From assembly GCF_000422325.1 (NCBI RefSeq), contig NZ_KE383818.1, forward strand, positions 186,001-250,000: a stretch of DNA of 64,000 nucleotides, in the 5' to 3' direction. Shown piece by piece: positions 42,988-53,592 of this stretch. This DNA is from Marinospirillum minutulum DSM 6287. Its GTDB lineage: Bacteria > Pseudomonadota > Gammaproteobacteria > Pseudomonadales > Halomonadaceae. Position 1 is the first letter of the stretch; each line of letters starts with the position of its first letter. The notes beneath the pieces are model-generated. The model saw nothing but the letters and a program-made list of their open reading frames with translations, was not told where the DNA came from and ran no database searches. A program made the position numbers and the translations under genes.

Positions 42988-43776
42988 ATGGCACTTGTAA
43001 CCCCTTCCAGTGTTTTAGTTTCTTCTTCTAATTTTCCTTCCGCCCATTTTTGGGCTAAACAGCTAAACTTGCCTTTAGTTGATCTTGCGCCCCAAGCAGG
43101 ACTGTACCTTATTTATGATGCTCAGGGCTTGGCTTTAGCCCAGGCTGATTTACCCAAAATTAACCCTGTCAGAGTCGACTTTTCTGCTGGTGCTATGGCG
43201 CATCGTTTACAGCAGGGTGGTGGGCGTGGTCAGGCTTTGGCTAAGGCTTGTGGGTTAAAGCAAGGTGTTTCACCTAGGGTTTTAGATGCCACCTTGGGTT
43301 TGGCTACTGATGCCGTTGTTCTAACGTCTTTGGGTTGCCAAGTGGTAGGTATTGAACGCCACCCTTGGGTAGCCGCTTTGGTAGAAGATGCTTTGCAGCG
43401 TATTAAGGGTGAAGTTGATTTATTCTGGTTAGAAGAGCGCTTTAAATTAGTAGCAGGTGATTCTACTCAAGGTATGGCTAGTTTGGCTGCTGCGGCAACT
43501 TTTGAGCCTCAGGTTGTTTATTTAGATCCTATGTTTCCTAGCACTGAAAAAACAGCGCAGGTTAAAAAAGAAATGCGTTTTTTTCGCGACTTGGTTGGTA
43601 AAGATTTAGATGCAGGGGTGTTATTAGAGCAAGCTTTAGACTTAGCAAGCCACCGAGTTGTTGTTAAGCGCCCTAGAAAAGCCCCAGAGCTAGCAGGAAA
43701 AAAACCAAGCTTTAGCTTAATTGGTAAGGCTAATCGTTTTGATATCTATGCCTTGCGTTCTTTGCAGGCCAATTAA
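42988..43776 (+). CDS. rsmJ: 16S rRNA (guanine1516-N2)-methyltransferase
   Basis: 262 residues. SAM-dependent Rossmann fold with the binding motif VLDATLGLATDAVVLTSLG, the acidic turn GIERHPWVAALVEDAL and the catalytic motif YLDPMFP. The front KINPVRVDF...AHRLQQGGGRGQALAKACG is typical of RsmJ (YhiQ). It methylates G1516 of 16S rRNA. It ends just before the phospholipase D gene. Confidence 0.92.
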   Translation: MALVTPSSVLVSSSNFPSAHFWAKQLNLPLVDLAPQAGLYLIYDAQGLALAQADLPKINPVRVDFSAGAMAHRLQQGGGRGQALAKACGLKQGVSPRVLDATLGLATDAVVLTSLGCQVVGIERHPWVAALVEDALQRIKGEVDLFWLEERFKLVAGDSTQGMASLAAAATFEPQVVYLDPMFPSTEKTAQVKKEMRFFRDLVGKDLDAGVLLEQALDLASHRVVVKRPRKAPELAGKKPSFSLIGKANRFDIYALRSLQAN

Positions 43777-43777
43777 A

Positions 43778-44911
43778 ATGGTAATAGAAAAAAACAAAAA
43801 AAAGTCTTTTCCTTGGCGAGCTGGTCATGCAACGGAATTATTAATTGATGGCCGTGTGTTTTTTCCAGCCATGTTGGCTGCGTTAGCTCAAGCTCAACGC
43901 TATATTCTGTTAGAAGTCTATTTAGTTCGTAGTGGTCATTTAATGGATCGCTGGATAACTGCGCTTATACAAGCAGCGGCGCGAGGTGTACTAGTTGCGG
44001 TTCTTCTTGATGGTTTTGGTGCTGCGGGTTTATCAAAACAAGACAGGCAAAAGCTACTCAAAGCAGGTGTAAGGTTAAACTGGTTTAATCCCTTACGTTG
44101 GCGGAACCTCAGTGGCAACCTAATGCGTGACCACCGTAAGTTGCTTTTGGTTGATGGGCATACGGCTTATGTGGGAGGCTTTGGCTTAACGGATGCTTTT
44201 GCTGAAGGGCAAGATGGCTGGCGCGAAGTAACACTAAAAACCTTAGGTCCTTGTGTTGCCGACTGGCAAAGGTTGTTTTTATCTACATGGAAACAAGCCA
44301 AAGGACGGTCGTTAGTTCTTCCTGCTAGTTTGCCTATTAGGCTTATTGAACCTTTAGCTGAAGGCCGAGTTGTTAAAGGGCAGGGCTTATATTTGCATGC
44401 AATTAAGGGCTCGCTCATTCAGCAAATAAATAATGCTAAAAACCACATTTGGTTGGCAACACCTTATTTTGTACCAGTTTTAAAGTTGCGTTTAGCTTTG
44501 CGTCGGGCGGCAGAGCGAGGTGTGCAAGTGCATTTATTGTTGCCTGGCCCAGTGATAGATCACCCGCCTGTACGCTATGCTGGGCAGCGTTTTTATACCA
44601 ACCTACTAAAAAGTGGTGTAAATATTTATGAGTATTTGCCCCAATTTGTTCATGCCAAAGTTAGCCTGTGTGATGACTGGGTTTCCATAGGTTCTTGTAA
44701 TTTTGATCATTGGGGATTGCGTTGGAATTTAGAGGCTAACCAAGAAATACGCAGTAAAAAACTTGCCGATGAAGTCTTGGCTTGGTTTGATGCTGCTCGA
44801 GATGAAAGTTTGTGGATTAACGCCTGTTTGTGGAAAAAGCGTTCTTATTGGCAGCGCATCCGTGAGTATTTTTGGGGTACTTTGGATGCGCTAATACAAA
44901 GGTTAAAATAA
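43778..44911 (+). CDS. clsB: cardiolipin synthase-like phospholipase D protein
   Basis: 377 residues from the ATG at 43778; an upstream in-frame start (43721) would lie in rsmJ. Two HKD motifs: DHRKLLLVDG (about residue 112) and VHAKVSLCDDW (about 290), each with the trailing GG/GS-N pattern, as in ClsB. It has no N-terminal membrane helices, as expected for ClsB rather than ClsA. It would join phosphatidyl groups to make cardiolipin. The ribosome site is weak (AGG at 43766). Confidence 0.85.
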   Translation: MVIEKNKKKSFPWRAGHATELLIDGRVFFPAMLAALAQAQRYILLEVYLVRSGHLMDRWITALIQAAARGVLVAVLLDGFGAAGLSKQDRQKLLKAGVRLNWFNPLRWRNLSGNLMRDHRKLLLVDGHTAYVGGFGLTDAFAEGQDGWREVTLKTLGPCVADWQRLFLSTWKQAKGRSLVLPASLPIRLIEPLAEGRVVKGQGLYLHAIKGSLIQQINNAKNHIWLATPYFVPVLKLRLALRRAAERGVQVHLLLPGPVIDHPPVRYAGQRFYTNLLKSGVNIYEYLPQFVHAKVSLCDDWVSIGSCNFDHWGLRWNLEANQEIRSKKLADEVLAWFDAARDESLWINACLWKKRSYWQRIREYFWGTLDALIQRLK

Positions 44912-44913
44912 CC

Positions 44914-45537
44914 TTAACGGCGACGGTTCTTTTTTTGCTTGCCCATCATTGGCCGTGTTTTAGGTTTTTCTTCAGGCGCATTAAATTGACAGTAGATATC
45001 TAGCAATAGGTCGGGCAGTTGTTTTGCTAGTTGTGCCATTAGCTGAGGGTCTTCTTCTATTTCTATAAACTCGGGTTCATCAGCAAATAACCCAGACAGC
45101 GCCATAATGGGTAGAAGTAATTCAGCCATAGCCTGTTCTTGGCTAGCAAACCAAATGTCTTCTTGTTCAAAAACGGCTTGCATAAAACCAGCACACCAAT
45201 CGGCTAGTTCATCACTTTCAGTTTCTAAATCCATTTCGAAGGGTAGTTCAACGCCACCGCCCTGATAAAAACCCTTTTTAGCTGCTGCTGTTGCAAGGGT
45301 GAAAAGTTCGACAAGTGTTTGACTAACTGCTTGGTCACTGGGGGTTGCAAAGAGTTGTTCTAACCATTGCTCTGGTTGGGTGGTTTCTGGTGGCAAAGCT
45401 TGTGCAGTAAGGTAGCCAAGGGCAACATAAAGGTTGGCGTCTTCTTCATGGCTGTAAAGTTGCTCTAAGCATTCATCGAGCAGTTCCAGTTGTTCATCAT
45501 CAAGCAACAGCTGGGGCAATTCATTATCCTGATTCAT
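44914..45537 (-). CDS. UPF0149 family protein (YecA/YgfB type)
   Basis: 207 residues, helical. Hallmarks are ALGYLTAQALPPETTQPEQWL, the WCAGFMQAVFEQ motif of the UPF0149 domain and LLLPIMALSG. A basic tail, GKQKKNRRR, replaces the SEC-C zinc motif of full YecA. Function unknown. Convergent with the clsB-like gene with 2 bases between the stops, and divergent from sprT. Confidence 0.82.
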   Translation of the reverse strand: MNQDNELPQLLLDDEQLELLDECLEQLYSHEEDANLYVALGYLTAQALPPETTQPEQWLEQLFATPSDQAVSQTLVELFTLATAAAKKGFYQGGGVELPFEMDLETESDELADWCAGFMQAVFEQEDIWFASQEQAMAELLLPIMALSGLFADEPEFIEIEEDPQLMAQLAKQLPDLLLDIYCQFNAPEEKPKTRPMMGKQKKNRRR

Positions 45538-45590
45538 GGCTGCCTCTAAGGGTAAAATCGTTAAGTTATAAGAATTCTATAGGGTTAGGT

Positions 45591-46130
45591 GTGCAAAAGT
45601 CTTTATCTTTATCATTACAAAGTGAGCTAGGGTTGCGTTTACGCACTAGGGTACTCGATTGCTATGCTACTGCAGAACATTATTACCTGAAATCTTTCCA
45701 GCGGCCTGAGGTGCTCATTAACCTAAGAGGACGGAGTGCTGGCGTTGCCGAGTTGCAAAATAACCGCTTGCGGTTTAATGCCGTGTTATTGAAAGAGAAT
45801 GAAACTGCTTTTATAGCTGAAGTAGTGCCCCATGAAGTGGCACACCTTTTAGCTTGGAAACTTTTTGGTCGTGGTATTCGGCCTCATGGTAAAGAATGGC
45901 AGCAAATTATGCAGCAGGTGTTTCAACTACCCGCTTCTAGAACCCATAGTTTTGATGTTAAGCGAGCAGCCAAAATGGGTTATTTATACACCTGTGCTTG
46001 TGAAGCTAGAGAACATGCTTTGACCTTAAAAAAACATAATTGGATAGTAGGTGGTCGACGTTATATTTGTTTGTCTTGTAAAAGCCATTTGCAGTTTTTG
46101 AGGGTGGATACTAGCCTAGTGAATAAGTGA
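45591..46130 (+). CDS. sprT: SprT family zinc metalloprotease-like protein
   Basis: 179 residues. Zinc site HEVAHLL at about 84-90 and a later Cys-rich zinc-ribbon (YTCACEAREHAL...ICLSCKSHLQF). SprT-like proteins share the fold of the eukaryotic DNA-protein crosslink protease Spartan; the bacterial role is not settled. It begins with GTG. Confidence 0.87.
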   Translation: MQKSLSLSLQSELGLRLRTRVLDCYATAEHYYLKSFQRPEVLINLRGRSAGVAELQNNRLRFNAVLLKENETAFIAEVVPHEVAHLLAWKLFGRGIRPHGKEWQQIMQQVFQLPASRTHSFDVKRAAKMGYLYTCACEAREHALTLKKHNWIVGGRRYICLSCKSHLQFLRVDTSLVNK

Positions 46131-46278
46131 CTGCCTAGTCTGAATTTGTAACTCATTGATTTTAAAGGATTAAACGTTGCTACCAAGGTCTAATGTTATT
46201 TACCACTCTTAGCAATGTATAACTTAACCCAGCAATTCAAGATAAAAACAATCCACCCAGGCACAGAGGCTGAGTCTG

Positions 46279-48228
46279 ATGAGCGAACAACAAAAAGTTT
46301 ATCCAGTAACACCTGAATTAGCAGCAAGCGCATGGATCAATAAAGAACAATATGCGGCTATGTATAAGGAATCTATTGAAAGCCCCGATACTTTTTGGGG
46401 CGAGCAAGGAAAGCGTATTGATTGGATTAAACCCTACACTAAAGTTAAAAATACTAGCTTTGATTCTCATAATGTTGATATACGCTGGTATGAAGACGGT
46501 ACACTTAACGCTGCCTATAACTGTTTAGACCGCCACCTAGAAAAGCGCGGTGATCAGGTTGCTATTATTTGGGAAGGTGACAACCCAAATGAAGATAAAA
46601 AGATTACCTACCGTGAGCTTTATCACGAAGTTTGCCGTTTTGCGAATGGCTTAAAAAAGCTAGGCGTTAAAAAAGGCGAAGTTGTTACCCTTTATATGCC
46701 TATGGTTCCTGAAGCTGCCATTGCTATGCTGGCCTGTGCGCGTATTGGTGCTGTTCACTCAGTTATTTTTGGTGGTTTCTCTCCAGACGCCATAGCCAGT
46801 CGTGTTGTTGAATCTGCTTCACGCGTTGTTATTACTTCAGATGAAGGCTTCCGTGGTGGCAAGCATGTACCACTAAAAGAAAATGTCGATGAAGGTTTGA
46901 ACAACCCTAACGTTAAGACAGTTGAGCATGTAATTGTACTGAAGCGTACGGGCGGTGATGTTGATTGGAATGCTGAGCGTGATGTTTGGTGGGATGATTT
47001 AATTGCAGACTGTGCAGACGAATGCCCAATTGAAGAGATGAATGCTGAAGACCCATTATTCATCTTGTTCACCTCAGGTTCTACTGGTGCACCTAAAGGC
47101 TTGAAGCATACTACCGGTGGCTACATGGTTTATGCCTCCATGACCCATCAGTATATTTTTGATTATAAGCCAGGTGAGGTTTACTGGTGTACAGCTGATG
47201 TGGGCTGGATTACTGGTCATACTTACATTGTTTATGGTCCGCTTGCCAATGGCGGTACTACCCTAATGTTTGAAGGTGTACCTAGCTACCCAGATTACGG
47301 TCGCTTTGGTCAGGTTTGTGATAAGCACCAAGTCAATATTTTCTACACGGCTCCAACGGCTGTACGTGCCTTAATGGCGCAAGGCGATAACGTGATGGAC
47401 AGCTCATCACGTAGCAGTATTCGTCTTTTAGCTTCAGTTGGTGAGCCGATTAACCCAGAAGCTTGGGAGTGGTACTACCGTGTAATGGGTAATAGCAACT
47501 GCCCTATCATTGATACTTGGTGGCAAACAGAAACCGGTGGTATTTTGATTGCACCTTTAGCCGGTGTAACAGACCTTAAACCGGGCTGTGCTTCTATACC
47601 TTTCTTTGGTGTGCAGCCTGCTTTGGTTGACTCCGAGGGTCGAATTTTAGAAGGCGAAACTGAAGGTAATCTAGTAATGCTAGATGCTTGGCCAGGTCAA
47701 GGTCGCTCTATTTGGGGTGATCATGAACGCTTTGTTCAAACCTACTTTACTACCTACAAGGGTATGTACTTCACTGGTGATGGTTGCCGTCGTGATGCTG
47801 ATGGTCTTTATTGGATAACTGGCCGTGTAGATGATGTTATTAACGTCTCTGGTCACCGTATGGGTACTGCTGAAGTTGAGTCGGCAATGGTTGCTCACCC
47901 TTCTGTTGCTGAAGCTGCAGTGGTTGGCTATCCGCATGATATTAAGGGGCAGGGCATTTATGTCTATGTAACTCTCAACGATGGTATTGAAGCAACAGAT
48001 GACCTGAAAAAAGAGTTGATTAAGTGGGTTCGTAAAGAAATTGGCCCGATTGCTTCACCTGACCTTATTCAGTTCTCAGCTGGTCTACCTAAAACACGTT
48101 CAGGTAAAATTATGCGCCGTATTCTGCGTAAAATTGCTGCCAATGAAACTGAAGGTTTGGGTGATACAAGTACCCTTGCTGACCCATCGGTTGTTGACGA
48201 TTTAATCGAAAATCGTTTAGCTAAGTAG
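46279..48228 (+). CDS. acs: acetyl-CoA synthetase
   Basis: 649 residues, normal length. AMP-binding P-loop [26 protein letters not shown], the hinge motif [24 protein letters not shown] and the acetylatable Lys in [15 protein letters not shown]. It activates acetate to acetyl-CoA through acetyl-AMP, letting the cell scavenge low acetate. It lies directly upstream of a CrbR-like regulator, and CrbS/CrbR systems control acs in Vibrio and Pseudomonas. Confidence 0.96.
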   Translation: MSEQQKVYPVTPELAASAWINKEQYAAMYKESIESPDTFWGEQGKRIDWIKPYTKVKNTSFDSHNVDIRWYEDGTLNAAYNCLDRHLEKRGDQVAIIWEGDNPNEDKKITYRELYHEVCRFANGLKKLGVKKGEVVTLYMPMVPEAAIAMLACARIGAVHSVIFGGFSPDAIASRVVESASRVVITSDEGFRGGKHVPLKENVDEGLNNPNVKTVEHVIVLKRTGGDVDWNAERDVWWDDLIADCADECPIEEMNAEDPLFILFTSGSTGAPKGLKHTTGGYMVYASMTHQYIFDYKPGEVYWCTADVGWITGHTYIVYGPLANGGTTLMFEGVPSYPDYGRFGQVCDKHQVNIFYTAPTAVRALMAQGDNVMDSSSRSSIRLLASVGEPINPEAWEWYYRVMGNSNCPIIDTWWQTETGGILIAPLAGVTDLKPGCASIPFFGVQPALVDSEGRILEGETEGNLVMLDAWPGQGRSIWGDHERFVQTYFTTYKGMYFTGDGCRRDADGLYWITGRVDDVINVSGHRMGTAEVESAMVAHPSVAEAAVVGYPHDIKGQGIYVYVTLNDGIEATDDLKKELIKWVRKEIGPIASPDLIQFSAGLPKTRSGKIMRRILRKIAANETEGLGDTSTLADPSVVDDLIENRLAK

Positions 48229-48265
48229 TAGCAAAACTACCAAAAGTAATTTGCTGTTACTCTTT

Positions 48266-48283
48266 ACCCCGCTTCGGCGGGGT
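48266..48283 (+). terminator. acs terminator
   Basis: ACCCCGC-TTCG-GCGGGGT stem-loop (7 bp, stable tetraloop) followed by TTTTGTTTTTTT, about 40 bases past the acs stop. The regulator gene downstream therefore likely has its own promoter. Confidence 0.92.
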
Positions 48284-48392
48284 TTTGTTTTTTTAAGTTG
48301 AGAATAATGGTAAGTTAGATTGCTCCTTGATTATTCATGGCAAGGATATAATAATGCAGGAGGTTTTTTACTGCTGAACTGGAGGTTAGTGA

Positions 48393-49055
48393 ATGGCATT
48401 ACGCCACAAAATCATCGTTGCAGACGATCACCCTTTGTTTCGGGCCGCTTTGCAGCAGGCCGTCCGTCAGGCTTTGAGTGATACTCAAATTGTAGAAGCA
48501 GATACACTTGAAGCGGTACATCAAGCAGTTGCCGATAATCCCGATGCTGACTTAATTCTGTTAGATTTACACATGCCTGGCGCTCATGGCTTTTCAGGTT
48601 TGGTATTTTTACGCGGCGTTAATCCAGGTATTCCAGTGGTTGTTGTATCGGGTAGTGAAGAAAGTTCCGTTATCCGTCGGGCAATCGATTACGGTGCTTC
48701 TGGGTTTATTCCTAAGTCTTCATCTTTAGATACCATCGCTGCTGCTATACGTCAGGTTATAGAAGGTGAGGTTTGGATTCCACCCGAAATGATTGGCCAG
48801 ATGGATGAAATTAGTGAAGAGGAAGCTCGTTTTGCTGATGCACTTTCATCTTTAACGCCCCAGCAATTCCGTGTATTAAATATGCTTACCGAAGGTTTGC
48901 TAAATAAGCAGATTGCCTACGAATTGAATGTTTCTGAAGCAACAATTAAAGCGCACGTAACCGCTATTTTACGTAAGTTGGGTGTGCATTCACGTACTCA
49001 GGCTGTTATTGCTGCTAAGCGCCTAGAAGTAGAAGCGCCTAGAGTAACGGATTAA
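48393..49055 (+). CDS. crbR: LuxR-family response regulator, CrbR-like
   Basis: 220 residues. Receiver domain (1-125) with acidic DDH near residue 11, phospho-acceptor Asp in LILLDLHMPGAHG (about 57), and Lys in GFIPKSSS. LuxR-type helix-turn-helix (about 150-210): LTPQQFRVLNMLTEGLLNKQIAYELNVSEATIKAHV. Position next to acs and tail to tail with a CrbS-type kinase points to the acetate-responsive regulator (called CrbR, or ErdR in pseudomonads). Strong GGAGG ribosome site. Confidence 0.85.
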   Translation: MALRHKIIVADDHPLFRAALQQAVRQALSDTQIVEADTLEAVHQAVADNPDADLILLDLHMPGAHGFSGLVFLRGVNPGIPVVVVSGSEESSVIRRAIDYGASGFIPKSSSLDTIAAAIRQVIEGEVWIPPEMIGQMDEISEEEARFADALSSLTPQQFRVLNMLTEGLLNKQIAYELNVSEATIKAHVTAILRKLGVHSRTQAVIAAKRLEVEAPRVTD

Positions 49056-49059
49056 TTAT

Positions 49060-52000
49060 TTACTTTACCTGCAAACGTTTGCGGGTTTGTAAAAGTCGGG
49101 TAATCATTGCCCTAAGTGCAGCTGGCTTAACAGGTTTATGCAAGAGTAAAAAGCCAGCTTCACTCACTTCATCTGCTATCTCATCTGTTCTATCGGCTGT
49201 AATTATAATGCCGCTGATACTTTCTCCTAAATAAGCTTCTATTGCCTTAAGTGCTTCAATCCCTGTTTTGTTGTCATTTAGGTGGTAGTCGGCTAAGTAA
49301 ATCTCTGTTGTTGTTTCTTGTTCAACCAGACTAAGTGCCTGCTGCTGGTTGTCAGCTGTTCTAACTTGGCATTTCCAGCCTGCTAGTAGTGCTTGCATAC
49401 CTTCTAAAATAAGGGGTTCGTTGTCGATACAAAGTACCTTGAGGTTTTCTAAGGTATTGAAGTTGCGTCTTCCAGGTAGGAAATTGCTGGTTGTTTTTTG
49501 TGCGGCAACCTTGGGAACAGTGACAGAAAAAACGGTTCCCTTGCCATAGGTGCTGTGTACTTGAATAGGGTGGTTTAACACTTTAGACATACGGTCTGCT
49601 ATGGATAAACCTAAGCCTAGTCCTTTTTCGTTGTGTTTGTCGGGTGTGTCTAAGCGTCTAAATTCTTGAAAGATTTCCCCTATACGGCTTTCTGGTATGC
49701 CTGGGCCGGTATCCCATACTTCTATTCTTAGTTGGTCTTTTAAGTGCCTACAACCTATAAGTACCCGTCCTTCACCTGTATAACGCAGAGCATTAGATAA
49801 AAAGTTTTGTAAAATACGGCGCAACATTTGAGGGTCACTTTTAACCCATGCTTGGGTTTTTATACGGTGTAATTCTAGTTCTCGATTGCTTGCCATTACG
49901 CTAAATTCAGCTTTAAGTGGATCGAGTATTTCTTTAAGTGGGAAGTGACTAATTTTAGGTTGTAATGCCCCAGCATCTAGCTTGGAAATATCCAATAGGG
50001 TGCTAAGTAGCTCTTCTGCGGCTTTAAGCGAGTTATCAATATGGCTGGTGGTTTTTTGTAGTTCTGGCTCGGTTACTTGATTAGCCAGTGCCGAGGTAAA
50101 CAGCCGTGCTGCATTCAAGGGTTGAAGTAGGTCATGGCTTGCCGCAGCTAAAAAGCGCGTTTTTGAAGTGTTAGCATCTTCTGCTTGTTGTTTAGCAAGG
50201 CGCATGTCTTCTTCTGCCTTTGCTCTAACTTGGTTCTCTTTGAAAAGCGCACTGTTTAATTCAGATAAAGCTAGGGTACGCTCTCTAACGCGCTCTTCTA
50301 GGTTTTCATTGGTTTCTTGTAGAGCAATCTCCATTAGGCGACGCTCGGTAATGTCTTGATAAAGGGCAAAAAAACCAAGCACTTCACCTGTTTCAGCTAG
50401 GTGGGGTGTGTAGGTTACTAGGGCATAGTGAAAACTTCTGTTTTTGCCGGGCAGCTCGAGTTCAAAACTTTGTCGTCTTCCTTCTAAAGCTGCACGAATA
50501 AAAGGGCTGCGTTGATCATAATCCTGCTTATTCATAACCTTGTAAATTGCCTTACCAATAACCTTGTTACGATCAATACCCATAGCTTCTTCATAAGCTC
50601 GATTAGTAAAAAGGTAGTTAAGGTCTGTATCGAAGTAGGCGATAAGAGCGGGGACGTTATCCGTATAAATACGAATATTGTTTTCTGACTGAATTAAGGC
50701 TTCTTCTACTTCTTTTTGCTGGCTAATATCTTGGTAACTATAAACAAACCCTCCGCCTGGCATGGGGTTGCCTTGAATTTCTAAAACAGAGCCATCTTTG
50801 CGGTAGCGTATATAACGATGTGACTCACCATCGTGAATGTTGTCAATTAGTTGCTGCACATGGGTTTCTGGATCGCCTGGTCCGTATTCGCCCCGCTCTG
50901 CGTTATAGCGAAACACTTCAACTGCAGGGCGGCCGACTCGCATAAAATCATCTGGAAAATTAAAAAGTTCTAGGTAGCGTTGATTCCAAATAACTAAATT
51001 AAGGTGTTGATCAATAACACTGATACCCTGGGAGAGGTTTTCAATGGTCGATTGCAAGAGGCTGCGGTTGAACTCTAATACTTGCGAGGCTTCATCAACA
51101 ATTGAAATAACATCAGCGATTTTTATTTCTTTACCCTGCAAGGCAGAACTCATAACAATGCGTGCAGAAGATGCGCCTAACACGCCAGCCAACAAACGTT
51201 CTGTAAATTGAATTAGCTCTATACTAGCTGGGTCTTCATCTTTTAAAGGTAACTGGTTGCGCTTATTGGCATAGTCAGCAAAAGCTTTGTTAACACTTTC
51301 ACTACCGACAAACCTTTCTGCAAGGTTACGTAGGTCACCTAGTTTGGTAGAGCCTTTCCAAAGTCGAGAGGTTTTTAAAGGCTTGCTTTCTAGGTTATCA
51401 ACAAAGGCCGAAGCCTGAATGCGATCAATCATTCTTTGAGGTGTAAGGCGTGACACCAGAATATAAATAGCTAGATTGCTGCCAATACTCCAAAACACCC
51501 CCTGACTAAAAAATCCTTCGCCTGATAAGCCAAATAAGTTAGTGGGTTTTAGCCAAGCTAAACCAAAAGGACCATTATTCAGTAGCTGCCCACTGACTAG
51601 GTCTGCTGCACCCAAGGTAGGTAGTAGTAGGGTATAGACCCATAAAGTACCACCAACGATTAAACCAGCAGCAGTACCCCAGCGATTACCGCCCTTCCAA
51701 ATAATTCCACCCAAAGCCGCTGGAGCAAGTTGACCTATGGCAGCAAAAGCTAAAAAGCCAGTAGCCGCCAGGGAGTTAAATTCGGCAATAGTACGGTAGG
51801 TTAAATAGGCTAACAGCATGAGTGTTAGCATGGTTAAACGACGTGTTCTGAGTACAAAGCGGCCAAAGTTTTGGTGAGAGCTACTGTTTTCCCAACGGTA
51901 TTTTAGTAAAAAGGGAATTACTATTTCATTGGATACCATGATGCTAACAGCAACCGTTGCCATAATGGCCATGCTAGTTGCGGCAGAAAAACCACCGATA

Positions 52001-53019
52001 TAAGCAAGTAACGCTAGCCAGCCATTATTAAAGGCAAGGGGCAGGGTTAAAACAAAGGTATCAGGTTCAACGCTGCCATCTGGGAAGGTAATTAATCCTG
52101 CGGCGGCGATAGGCATAACAAAAAGAGCAAAGAGAATTAAGTAAAAGGGTAAGAACCAGCGAGCGTAGCGGGCATCATTTCGGTGGGCATTTTCTACAAC
52201 GGTTACATGAAACATACGAGGTAAAAGAATAATTGCCAGCATTGCCAGTAGCGTTTGTGCGACAAATCCTTGAGTGAAATTGGCGGTGTTGAGTTGCGAT
52301 TCTAAAGGGCGAAAAAATTCTGCTTTATGAATTAAATCAGAAAAACCACCAAACACATGCCAGGTAACAAAAATACCCACTGCTAAAAAAGCAAAAAGCT
52401 TAATGAGTGACTCAAAGGCTATAGCTCTTAGAAGCCCTTCATGGTGCTCTGTTGCATCTATATGCCGAGTACCAAATAAAATAGTAAAAGCAGCTAAGGC
52501 TAGGGCAACAAAAAAAGCAGTATCGTTAAGCACTGGCGTTAAGCTGTCTTTAGTGGGTACTGGCTGGTTAGGAAAGTGGGTTAAAACATCATAAGCCATG
52601 GCAACGGCTTTTAATTGCAGCGCTATATAAGGCAAGGTGCCTACTAGAGCAAACCCAGTGACCATAACGGCTAGCGGCTGCCACTTTCCATAACGAGAGG
52701 CTATAAAATCTGCTATAGAGGTAAGGTTATGTGCTTTACTTACCCGGAAGATTTTACGTACTAGTGGCCAAGCAAAAATAAAGGTAAGTATAGGACCAAT
52801 AAAAATACTGAGATGTAACCAACCACCACCTGTTGCTTGGCCTACTGCACCATAAAAAGTCCAAGAAGTGCAATAAACCGTTAAGGCAAGGCTATAAACC
52901 CAAGGACGACTACGAGGTTGATAATAGTTACGCGCAACTCGGTCACCCTGCCAAGCGATAGCAAAAAGTAGCAGCAGGTACAAAAGTGAAAACAAGATAA
53001 GTTGCCAGCCAGCAAACAT
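49060..53019 (-). CDS. crbS: symporter-sensor hybrid histidine kinase, CrbS-like
   Basis: 1319 residues. A sodium:solute-symporter-type membrane domain of about 13 helices (1-520), a short STAC-like helical connector (about 540-640), two PAS domains (ENLSQGISVIDQHLNLVIWN near 660 and NVPALIAYFDTDLNYLFTN near 785), a coiled coil, a HisKA domain with the phospho-accepting His in AAASHDLLQPLNAARLF, a HATPase domain (GLGLGLSIADRMSKVL) and a C-terminal receiver (acceptor Asp in IYLADYHLN). In the CrbS family the symporter part is thought to monitor acetate or a related solute. Ends 4 bases from crbR. Confidence 0.88.
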   Translation of the reverse strand: MFAGWQLILFSLLYLLLLFAIAWQGDRVARNYYQPRSRPWVYSLALTVYCTSWTFYGAVGQATGGGWLHLSIFIGPILTFIFAWPLVRKIFRVSKAHNLTSIADFIASRYGKWQPLAVMVTGFALVGTLPYIALQLKAVAMAYDVLTHFPNQPVPTKDSLTPVLNDTAFFVALALAAFTILFGTRHIDATEHHEGLLRAIAFESLIKLFAFLAVGIFVTWHVFGGFSDLIHKAEFFRPLESQLNTANFTQGFVAQTLLAMLAIILLPRMFHVTVVENAHRNDARYARWFLPFYLILFALFVMPIAAAGLITFPDGSVEPDTFVLTLPLAFNNGWLALLAYIGGFSAATSMAIMATVAVSIMVSNEIVIPFLLKYRWENSSSHQNFGRFVLRTRRLTMLTLMLLAYLTYRTIAEFNSLAATGFLAFAAIGQLAPAALGGIIWKGGNRWGTAAGLIVGGTLWVYTLLLPTLGAADLVSGQLLNNGPFGLAWLKPTNLFGLSGEGFFSQGVFWSIGSNLAIYILVSRLTPQRMIDRIQASAFVDNLESKPLKTSRLWKGSTKLGDLRNLAERFVGSESVNKAFADYANKRNQLPLKDEDPASIELIQFTERLLAGVLGASSARIVMSSALQGKEIKIADVISIVDEASQVLEFNRSLLQSTIENLSQGISVIDQHLNLVIWNQRYLELFNFPDDFMRVGRPAVEVFRYNAERGEYGPGDPETHVQQLIDNIHDGESHRYIRYRKDGSVLEIQGNPMPGGGFVYSYQDISQQKEVEEALIQSENNIRIYTDNVPALIAYFDTDLNYLFTNRAYEEAMGIDRNKVIGKAIYKVMNKQDYDQRSPFIRAALEGRRQSFELELPGKNRSFHYALVTYTPHLAETGEVLGFFALYQDITERRLMEIALQETNENLEERVRERTLALSELNSALFKENQVRAKAEEDMRLAKQQAEDANTSKTRFLAAASHDLLQPLNAARLFTSALANQVTEPELQKTTSHIDNSLKAAEELLSTLLDISKLDAGALQPKISHFPLKEILDPLKAEFSVMASNRELELHRIKTQAWVKSDPQMLRRILQNFLSNALRYTGEGRVLIGCRHLKDQLRIEVWDTGPGIPESRIGEIFQEFRRLDTPDKHNEKGLGLGLSIADRMSKVLNHPIQVHSTYGKGTVFSVTVPKVAAQKTTSNFLPGRRNFNTLENLKVLCIDNEPLILEGMQALLAGWKCQVRTADNQQQALSLVEQETTTEIYLADYHLNDNKTGIEALKAIEAYLGESISGIIITADRTDEIADEVSEAGFLLLHKPVKPAALRAMITRLLQTRKRLQVK

Positions 53020-53325
53020 GGTGCTTCCTATAAGTCACATAGATTTAAGCCGTATTGTGCTGAATTTTATAGCTAAAATCAGCAATAATCTGACTCGCTA
53101 GTCTAGTTTGCTAAACAGAGTGGATGGTAAAAAGTGGTCTTAGATTGAAAACTTGTATAGAAACTTAGGTTTAACCTATTGAAAAGTATAGACTTTATGT
53201 GTTTATTTCGACTTTTGTCTGGGTAATACTACTAATGTCGGGGCTTACAATTAGGTTAGAAATTATGCAATATGTTTGCGCGGTTTCCCGAAAACTCTCA
53301 ATAACAATAAACGGAGAGCATTATT
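53020..53325. other. divergent promoter region between crbS and the symporter operon
   Basis: 306 AT-rich bases with no gene. It includes a small inverted repeat TAGGTT-T-AACCTA at 53166-53178 that could bind a regulator such as the CrbR-like protein, though nothing in the sequence proves this. A CGGAGAG ribosome site precedes the DUF4212 gene. Confidence 0.45.
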
Positions 53326-53586
53326 ATGGCAGAAGATAAAACTAATGCTGCTGCATATTGGTCAGCGAACTTACGCCTGATCTTTGGAAGTCTTATAGTT
53401 TGGGCTATGGTTTCTTACGGTTTTGCAATTTTACTTCGTCCTTTGCTGGCGGGGATTCCTGTTGGTGGTACGGACTTAGGTTTCTGGTTTGCCCAGCAGG
53501 GTTCGATCGTTACTTTCATCGCGATTATTTTCCACTACGCCTGGAAAATGAACAAACTCGATGAAAAGTTTGGCCTTGGGGAGTAA
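53326..53586 (+). CDS. DUF4212 small subunit of a sodium/solute symporter
   Basis: 86 residues with two hydrophobic helices (about 17-36 and 52-70) and the DUF4212 pattern AYWSANLRLIFGSLIVWAMVSYG. Proteins of this kind are found directly before sodium:solute symporters of the VC_2705 subfamily and probably form a complex with them. 6 bases separate it from the symporter. Confidence 0.9.
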   Translation: MAEDKTNAAAYWSANLRLIFGSLIVWAMVSYGFAILLRPLLAGIPVGGTDLGFWFAQQGSIVTFIAIIFHYAWKMNKLDEKFGLGE

Positions 53587-53592
53587 GGAAAC

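Noticed and set aside
53245-53275. A GG...GC pair upstream of the symporter operon as a sigma-54 promoter.
   Set aside because: The spacing is 11 rather than 10 bases and the flanking consensus is poor.
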